DNA of 64,000 nucleotides, from NCBI GenBank assembly GCA_021199255.1, contig JAJQIK010000081.1, positions 1 through 64,000 on the forward strand, written 5' to 3'. The DNA is from Clostridiales bacterium (lineage in GTDB: Bacteria; Bacillota; Clostridia; Lachnospirales; Lachnospiraceae). The position numbers and the translations under genes were made by a program. The notes beneath the pieces are model-generated. The model was not told the DNA's origin. It did no database searches and saw only the letters and a list, made by a program, of their open reading frames with translations. Position 1 is the stretch's first letter, and each line of letters begins with the position of its first letter. Below are positions 58,272 through 64,000 of this stretch, one piece after another.

Positions 58272-60053
58272 ATGACACAACATAAGGAAAAGAAAGTATC
58301 CATGCTGCAGAAGGTAAGCTATCTTTTTGACAAAAAGCAGAAGAGACAGCTTGGAGGACTGGCGGTATTGATTCTGATCGGCGGCGTTCTGGAGACCCTG
58401 GGAGTGTCCATGATGCTTCCGGTGGTGCAGGTCATTATGGACCCGGATTCCATTATGGATAACGAGCTTGTAAGGCGGATAGTGGACATTCTGCATATTG
58501 AATCCAGCAGGCAGCTTATCATATTGATGCTGGGTACGCTGATCGGACTGTTTGTGGTCAAAAACGCCTATCTGTTGTTCCAGACCTATGTGCAGAATAC
58601 CTTTATCACCCGCAATCGGAACCGGATGATCAGCCGCGTGATGCGGGAATTTTTGAACCGTCCCTATGAGGAATATCTGGGAGCGGATATCCCTACGGTG
58701 TTCCGGCTGACAGACAGCGATATCCCCAACGCGTTTGAATTGGTGCTGGTGATGATACAGATGGTTACGGAAATTGTAGTTTCCGCGTTTATCTGCATTG
58801 TGCTGGTGGTAGTCAGCCCTGTGATGTCGATTTTTATCGTAGTGATTTTCCTGGTGATGACCCTTATTATTACCAAGGTACTGAAGCCCAGACTGAATCG
58901 GATTGGCCGCACGAACCAATCCATACAGTCGCGGATCGCCAAGTGGAGGATTCAGTCCATCTATGGGCTAAAGGACGTGAAGGTGCTGCACCGGGAAGAA
59001 TTTTTTGTGCGCAATTATTATGAGAGCGGGGCTATCGGCGCTAATGTGGCGAGGAATTACGCGGTGTTGAATAATCTGCCGCGGCTTTTGATCGAGACGG
59101 TGTTTATTGCGGCGATGCTGCTTTTCATTATGATTTATATGCTGCGCGGAGGAGATATTTCTGTGCTGATCCCCCAATTGTCGGCTTTTGCGGTGGCGGC
59201 CATTCGGGTGATGCCCGGCACTAACCGCATCAACACCTATTTGTCTCAGATCGCCTATTCCCAGCCTTGTCTGGATTATCTCTATGATAATCTGACGGAA
59301 AGCATGAAGCTGGATATCAACGGCTCCGTGACGGGACTGGATGGGAAGCGGCAGGAACAGAAGCGTCAAATATTGGAACTGAAGGATAAGATTGTGCTGG
59401 ATCATATCAGTTTTACCTATCCGAATACGGATAAGCCGATTTTTACCGATGCGCATATGGAGGTACAAAAAGGACAGTCCGTAGGGATTATGGGTCCCTC
59501 CGGCGCCGGTAAGTCTACTATTGTGGATATTCTGTTAGGGCTGTTGCATGCCCAGGAGGGGACGATTACCTGCGACGGCGTCAATATTTTTGACGATTAT
59601 GAGTCATGGCTTGGCAAAATCGGGTATATTCCGCAGTCGATTTATTTGATCGACGAATCTATTCGTGATAATATCGCCTTTGGTATCGACCGGGATAAGA
59701 TCGACGATACGAGAATCTGGGAAGTGCTGGAGGAGGCGCAGTTAAAAGAGTTTGTGGAGGAGCTGCCGGAGGGGCTGGAAACCACCATAGGCGACAGAGG
59801 CGTCAGGATTTCCGGCGGGCAGCGCCAGCGTCTGGGAATTGCCAGGGCTCTCTACCATAATCCGGAGATACTGGTTTTTGACGAGGCTACGTCCGCGCTG
59901 GACGGGGATACGGAGAAGGCGGTCATGGACGCAGTGAACAGCTTCCATGGCAAAAAGACAATGGTGATTATAGCCCATCGGTTAAATACGATTGCGAAAT
60001 GCGACGTTATCTATAAGGTGGAGAACGAAAAGATTACGAAGACGACATTATAA
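58272..60053 (+). CDS. PglK/MsbA-type ABC exporter (second flippase)
   Basis: 593 residues, with the same plan as 5631-7382: LFDKKQKRQ N-terminus, six helices, then Walker A GPSGAGKST (about 408-416), ISGGQRQ signature (about 513) and Walker B LVFDEATSALDG (about 533). The two paralogues share many segments (for example the LPRLLIETV loop and MRxxP helix) but clearly differ, so they are old duplicates. Presumably flips a second undecaprenyl-diphosphate glycan, or a glycan variant assembled by the enzymes between 47432 and 64000. Confidence 0.8.
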   Translation: MTQHKEKKVSMLQKVSYLFDKKQKRQLGGLAVLILIGGVLETLGVSMMLPVVQVIMDPDSIMDNELVRRIVDILHIESSRQLIILMLGTLIGLFVVKNAYLLFQTYVQNTFITRNRNRMISRVMREFLNRPYEEYLGADIPTVFRLTDSDIPNAFELVLVMIQMVTEIVVSAFICIVLVVVSPVMSIFIVVIFLVMTLIITKVLKPRLNRIGRTNQSIQSRIAKWRIQSIYGLKDVKVLHREEFFVRNYYESGAIGANVARNYAVLNNLPRLLIETVFIAAMLLFIMIYMLRGGDISVLIPQLSAFAVAAIRVMPGTNRINTYLSQIAYSQPCLDYLYDNLTESMKLDINGSVTGLDGKRQEQKRQILELKDKIVLDHISFTYPNTDKPIFTDAHMEVQKGQSVGIMGPSGAGKSTIVDILLGLLHAQEGTITCDGVNIFDDYESWLGKIGYIPQSIYLIDESIRDNIAFGIDRDKIDDTRIWEVLEEAQLKEFVEELPEGLETTIGDRGVRISGGQRQRLGIARALYHNPEILVFDEATSALDGDTEKAVMDAVNSFHGKKTMVIIAHRLNTIAKCDVIYKVENEKITKTTL

Positions 60054-60068
60054 GGAGCGGCGGGAATC

Positions 60069-61139
60069 ATGGTAGGAACAGAATTTATAGATGGACAGGG
60101 TCTGGGGAATCAACTGTTTTGCTATGTGACGGCAAGGGCTGTCGCGGAGGAAAACGGCTATGATTTCGGTACCGCCGGGCAGGAGCGTTTTGCGGTGAAT
60201 ATCCACAGCGACAGAGGAATGTATTTCATGGATGTGGATTTGGGATCCGCCATCTCCGAGGAGGAAAAGAAGAATTTTCAAGTTTATCATGATGTGGAGC
60301 GGCGGTTATATATCGGCAATTCCAGGCATGACCTGACCCATGGCTGCTATGTGGCGGGGGCGGAGCCTGCTATCCATCATGTGGCGGACAATACGTTGAT
60401 TTACGGCAATATGCAGGATGAGTCTTATTTTATCAAATACCTGCCCAAGCTCCGGGAGTGGCTTAAGGTAAAGCCAGAGTATGACTCCTATGAATATAGC
60501 AGGGAAAACCTGTGCGTGATCAATATGCGGGGCGGGGAATATACGGGAAGCCCGGAGCTTTTGCTGAATCAGAGGTATTGGCTGCATGGTATCCGGGAGA
60601 TGAAAAGGATACGCCCGGATATGGAGTTTGTGATTATTACAGACGATGTAAAGACGGCGCAGAAGCTGCTGCCGGGTATTGAGGCTCACCATTTTGATAT
60701 CGGCAAGGATTATGTGACGCTGAAAAACGCGCATTATCTGCTGCTGTCCAATTCCTCCTTCGCCTGCCTGCCTGCGCATACCAGCGAGACCTTGAAGTTC
60801 GCCATCGCGCCTAAATATTGGGCAAGGCATAATGTATCCGACGGCTATTGGGCGTCGGAGCAGAATATTTACAGCCTTTTTCATTATATGGACAGAAAGG
60901 GCAGGATATTTACTGCGGAGGAATGTAGGGAAGAGCTGGAGCGATATAAGCAGACCTCCAGGAAATATGCGGCGGTAGATGTGCGTCCTGTGGGCATAGG
61001 GCTCCAATTGAGAAAGCTTCATGCATGGTATTGTTATAAAAAGGCGTATCTGTGCACCATTGCCAGAGGCGTCAGGAGGAGAGTCTGGAAGCTGACCGGC
61101 AGGACATTAACAGAAGGTTCATACAGGGACGGGATATGA
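60069..61139 (+). CDS. Divergent GT11-like glycosyltransferase
   Basis: 356 residues. It begins with DGQGLGNQLFCYVTAR, the GT11 N-terminal loop, and has NMRGGEY (152-158) where GT11 enzymes have HxRxGDY, so the first His is Asn and the Asp is Glu. LLSNSSFACLPA corresponds to the late NSSF segment. A sugar other than fucose is therefore possible. The C-terminal basic tail may contact the membrane. Its stop overlaps the next start. Confidence 0.68.
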   Translation: MVGTEFIDGQGLGNQLFCYVTARAVAEENGYDFGTAGQERFAVNIHSDRGMYFMDVDLGSAISEEEKKNFQVYHDVERRLYIGNSRHDLTHGCYVAGAEPAIHHVADNTLIYGNMQDESYFIKYLPKLREWLKVKPEYDSYEYSRENLCVINMRGGEYTGSPELLLNQRYWLHGIREMKRIRPDMEFVIITDDVKTAQKLLPGIEAHHFDIGKDYVTLKNAHYLLLSNSSFACLPAHTSETLKFAIAPKYWARHNVSDGYWASEQNIYSLFHYMDRKGRIFTAEECREELERYKQTSRKYAAVDVRPVGIGLQLRKLHAWYCYKKAYLCTIARGVRRRVWKLTGRTLTEGSYRDGI

Positions 61140-62758
61140 AACAGGAAGCAGGGAAAATAAAAATACAGGAATGTTATGAGAAGCAATGCCGGAGACTGCG
61201 GAAATGGGGCGGCCGGATTGCCCGGCGGGTGGAAAGGGTTCCCATGAAAAGAATGACCGTGTATGCCGCGGTTCTGCTTGTGCTGTCCCTTATTCCGCTG
61301 CTGCTTCTGGGCAGATATAACGTGATGTGCATAGATGATTATGATTATGGCAGGGCGGTTCACGATACCTGGCTGGAGACGGGTTCCCTCTGGCAGTCTG
61401 TCCGGACTGCGTGGCGGCAGAATATGGAGTTTTACCAGAACTGGCAGGGCACTTATATTTCCTGTTTCCTGATGGCGCTCTGTCCCATGAATTTCCGGTA
61501 CGACACGGCGTATGTGGTGCCCCTCGTCATGATCGGTATGTTTGCGGTTTCAACCTTTGTGCTGGGCAGGCATATTCTGCACAGATGGCTGGGGTGTGAC
61601 AAAACAGGCAGCAGCTTTGTTATGCTGATCCTTCTTTTCCTGTTTTATCAGGTAATGGAAGCGCCCTTTGAGGGAATTTACTGGTATAACGGCTCCACCC
61701 ACTATATTTTTATGGAATCGGTCTGGTTTTTTACCCTCACTGCTCTTTCGGCGAGCTTGTGGAGCAGGAAGAAATCCGGGGAGATCGGGTTTTGTATTCT
61801 GGCGGCGCTTTTATCCGTTATCGTAGGCGGCGGTAATCTGGTGACCGGGCTGCAGGCGGAGATTCTTATGGTTTTGGTATTGCTTTATACGGCGGTCGCT
61901 AACCGCAGGAAGCTGTTGACAGTGTGCGTCCCTCTGGTGACGGGAAGCGTAGGATTCCTTTTTAACGTGATGGCGCCGGGCAACGCGGTGCGCAGCGAGC
62001 TGGATCCCTCAACAGGATATTCCGCCGTGGCGTCGGTGCTTTTGTCCTTTTATCATGCGGCGGTATTTATGATTCGCTGGACGCCGGCCTTTGCCATATT
62101 GATATGGCTGTCGCTGCTGCCGGTATTATGGAAGCTTACCGCGCGGTCTAAGGGGCAATTTCGGCATCCTGTCTGGGTCACTCTGGGAGCGTACTGCGTG
62201 ATTGCGGCCATGTTTACGCCGACGCTGTATGCCGTCGGCATGGTAGGGCTTGCCAGAGTGGACAATATTATACAAATGGTATATTATCTGTGTCTGGTGA
62301 TGGCGACCGCCTATTGGCTGGGGTATTTCAACCACAGAGAAGCATACGCGGCAAAAGCGGCTCCTACGCAGGAGATAGACAGTGAAAAAGCGTGCTCCGG
62401 GGAAACGGCGGGAGAAGCGCTGGGACGTTTCCTGGAAAAGACCAGAGGCTCCATGACGGCGGTGTGTCTCTGTACGGCGCTCCTGGTGTGGGTGCTGACC
62501 GCGGATAAAAACACATACGCCAGTATTTCCGCCCTGCGCTCTCTGGTAAACGGCGATGCGCAGACCTTCTACACGGAGGCAATGGAGCGTTATGAAATCT
62601 ATACAGACGAGGATATCGTAGACGTGGAAGTGAAGCCATACAGCGCGAAGCCGGCGCTTTTTTCCTTCGACGATCTGTCCGAGGACGGAGAAAACTGGCT
62701 GAATCTGGCGGTGATGCAGTATTATCATAAGGCGTACGTCAGGCTGGCGGAGGATTAG
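61136..62758 (+). CDS. DUF6056 family polytopic membrane protein
   Basis: 540 residues with a first helix (about 38-58) followed by RYNVMCIDDYDYGRAVHDTW, the acidic signature I associate with DUF6056, then about ten helices and a soluble C-terminal tail. The Asp-Asp-Tyr after helix 1 and GIYWYNGSTHYIF later suggest a GT-C fold; activity is not established. The start at ATG 61136 overlaps the GT11-like stop; the longer frame from 61052 is inside that gene. Likely an extracytoplasmic sugar transferase. Confidence 0.65.
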   Translation: MKQEAGKIKIQECYEKQCRRLRKWGGRIARRVERVPMKRMTVYAAVLLVLSLIPLLLLGRYNVMCIDDYDYGRAVHDTWLETGSLWQSVRTAWRQNMEFYQNWQGTYISCFLMALCPMNFRYDTAYVVPLVMIGMFAVSTFVLGRHILHRWLGCDKTGSSFVMLILLFLFYQVMEAPFEGIYWYNGSTHYIFMESVWFFTLTALSASLWSRKKSGEIGFCILAALLSVIVGGGNLVTGLQAEILMVLVLLYTAVANRRKLLTVCVPLVTGSVGFLFNVMAPGNAVRSELDPSTGYSAVASVLLSFYHAAVFMIRWTPAFAILIWLSLLPVLWKLTARSKGQFRHPVWVTLGAYCVIAAMFTPTLYAVGMVGLARVDNIIQMVYYLCLVMATAYWLGYFNHREAYAAKAAPTQEIDSEKACSGETAGEALGRFLEKTRGSMTAVCLCTALLVWVLTADKNTYASISALRSLVNGDAQTFYTEAMERYEIYTDEDIVDVEVKPYSAKPALFSFDDLSEDGENWLNLAVMQYYHKAYVRLAED

Positions 62759-62798
62759 GCCGGAAATAGATGTGGAAAAGGATTGAGGATAAAGGGAT

Positions 62799-63569
62799 AT
62801 GAGACAGGGAACAGAGAAACAATTACAACTGCCCAATGTAACGCTGGCGGCAATGACCAGCGTGGATCTCTATGAAACCATCAAAGCCATGGAATACAGT
62901 ATGGAAAAGATTGCTTTCGGGGACGTGGTGCTTATCACCCACAGAAGGCCCCTTTTCCTGCCCCCGTCCATCCGTTATTCCCATACCTCTAAACTAGATC
63001 ATATTGATAAATTTAATTATAAAATGGTGTACGAGCTGGGCAAGCACATTCACACAGATTATGTGCTGCTGATCCATGCGGACGGTTTCGTGGTTCATCC
63101 GGAGAGCTGGCGGGAGGAATTTTTGGATTATGATTATATCGGTTCCCCCTGGCCGCTTCCCGAAAATGATTATGCTTACCGCGACGCTAAGGGAGAAATC
63201 TGCAGGGTAGGCAACAGCGTGTCCATCCGCAGCAAACGGCTGCTGGATTTCCCTGGGCAGGCAGGCTTAAAATGGGAAAAAATGGAGGGAGATGATAACT
63301 ATAATGAAGATACCTTCCTCTGCTGTAAATACAAAAATGTGATTGAGGCTGCGGGTATGCGCTTTGCGCCTGTCGAGGTGGCGAAATACTTCGGGCATGA
63401 GCACATGATCCCGGAAATTATGGACGTGGAAGCGCCCTTTGTATTTCATAAATGGCGGGGCAGAAACGCGCAGTATCCGCAATTTGCCAATCCCTGGAAG
63501 GTCAGATGGCAGAAAGTGAAAAACCGGCTTAGGCCTCTGCTGTTCTGGCGGAGAATCGGGAGCCGGTGA
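62799..63569 (+). CDS. DUF5672 family putative glycosyltransferase
   Basis: 256 residues, soluble. It contains LPPSIRYS, DHIDKFNYKMVYELGKHI, TDYVLLIHADGFVVHPESW (HADG acting as a DxD-like motif, about 94-97), YDYIGSPWPLP and NEDTFLCC, the sequence landmarks I recall for DUF5672, which has a GT-A-like fold. Reaction unknown. RBS AAAGGG is five bases from the ATG. The GT17-like gene follows 17 bases after its stop. Confidence 0.72.
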   Translation: MRQGTEKQLQLPNVTLAAMTSVDLYETIKAMEYSMEKIAFGDVVLITHRRPLFLPPSIRYSHTSKLDHIDKFNYKMVYELGKHIHTDYVLLIHADGFVVHPESWREEFLDYDYIGSPWPLPENDYAYRDAKGEICRVGNSVSIRSKRLLDFPGQAGLKWEKMEGDDNYNEDTFLCCKYKNVIEAAGMRFAPVEVAKYFGHEHMIPEIMDVEAPFVFHKWRGRNAQYPQFANPWKVRWQKVKNRLRPLLFWRRIGSR

Positions 63570-63586
63570 CGAGGACGGAGAAGCAA

Positions 63587-64000
63587 ATGGTATATGATTG
63601 TATTCCCTTTTTTAACGAATTGGATATTTTAAAGCTCAGGCTGCAGATCTTATCGCCCTATGTGGATAAGTTTATCCTGGAAGAAGCCACGGTAACCTTT
63701 TCCGGGGAGCCCAAGCCTATGATTTTTGCTGAAAATCGGGAGTTGTTCGCGGAATTTGAGGATAAGATTATTTATGTGGCGGTGGAGGACTCCCCGATGG
63801 CCGGCGTGACCACCCACGAGCGGGATAAGTATCAGAAGAATCAATTGATCCGTGGAATGGGAGACTGTAAGCCGGAGGATATTATCCTGTTTGGCGATGT
63901 AGATGAGATTCCCAATCCGGAGACTCTGACGGCTCTTTTAGGGCGCTTCGACTCCTCCAGGATCTATCATCTGGCGCAGCGGATGTTTTACTGCTTCCTG
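63587..64000 (+). CDS. GT17-like glycosyltransferase, cut by the window end
   Basis: Only the first 138 codons are present. They read MVYDCIPFFNELDILKLRL at the start, then KFILEEATVTFSG, YQKNQLIRG and ILFGDVDEIPNPETL, matching the GT17 (MGAT3-like beta-1,4-GlcNAc transferase) domain widely found in bacterial glycan loci; the DVDEIP acidic motif is the likely metal site. The reading frame is open to the last base. GGACGGAG precedes the ATG. Confidence 0.78.
   Translation, partial: MVYDCIPFFNELDILKLRLQILSPYVDKFILEEATVTFSGEPKPMIFAENRELFAEFEDKIIYVAVEDSPMAGVTTHERDKYQKNQLIRGMGDCKPEDIILFGDVDEIPNPETLTALLGRFDSSRIYHLAQRMFYCFL

Noticed and set aside
1..64000. CRISPR arrays, tRNA/rRNA genes, transposases, integrases, att sites
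   Set aside because: No regularly spaced direct repeats, no cloverleaf or rRNA signatures and no mobile-element proteins were recognised in either strand by reading.

Overview
The window is one continuous surface-glycan biosynthesis locus from what looks like a Firmicute of the class Clostridia, most likely Lachnospiraceae. The evidence is family resemblance, strong AGGAGG-type ribosome binding sites, frequent ATGA/TTGA stop-start overlaps and moderate G+C. This taxonomic call is an inference. I found no rRNA, tRNA, CRISPR array, transposase or phage gene. Apart from two convergent/divergent genes at 1950-4206, every gene reads on the + strand.

Region 1 (1-10967): the end of a pseudaminic acid pathway (pseF, pseI); a minus-strand pair (PLP decarboxylase-like enzyme plus ATP-grasp ligase); a GT52-like transferase with bacterial sialyltransferase motifs, a good candidate to use CMP-pseudaminate; a PglK-like ABC flippase; GtrA; an acyltransferase-3 protein; and a polytopic membrane protein. 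Region 2 (11025-19826): wecE and a GNAT acetyltransferase, predicted to make dTDP-Fuc4N(Ac); a GtrB/ArnC-type polyprenyl-phosphate glycosyltransferase; large membrane proteins (DUF6020 and an unassigned one); and an O-antigen ligase/Wzy_C protein. Region 3 (19921-33749): a bacillosamine-type module (PglF-, PglE-, PglC- and PglA-like) in which an ATP-grasp enzyme stands where an acetyltransferase is expected; a UDP-HexNAc dehydrogenase and 4-epimerase (route to a HexNAcA); GT10, a sugar formyltransferase-like protein and two GT4 enzymes.

Region 4 (33793-40530): a second DUF6020 protein, then an apparent ACP-based acyl-decoration system (MBOAT, SGNH partner, FkbH-like HAD, acyl carrier protein, MaoC hydratase). 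Region 5 (about 40540-46690) is a visibly AT-rich five-gene cassette: sulfatase/LtaS-like enzyme, a YidC insertase fused to a TagF-like polymerase, a small exported protein, a LicC-like nucleotidyltransferase fused to a degenerate aminotransferase domain, and a signal peptidase I. An SDR follows that would fit the interrupted acyl system. Region 6 (47432-64000): GT4 enzymes, a NodB-like deacetylase, two AsnB-type amidotransferases, an SGNH protein, GT2, two GT11-type proteins, a second PglK-like flippase, DUF6056, DUF5672 and a truncated GT17.

Taken together the locus can make several activated sugars (Pse, Fuc4N, a bacillosamine-like sugar, HexNAcA), assemble at least two lipid-linked glycans, flip them with two ABC flippases and decorate them. 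A family of modular hairpin repeats sits directly in front of several genes, supplies their ribosome binding sites, and may mark exchangeable cassettes.
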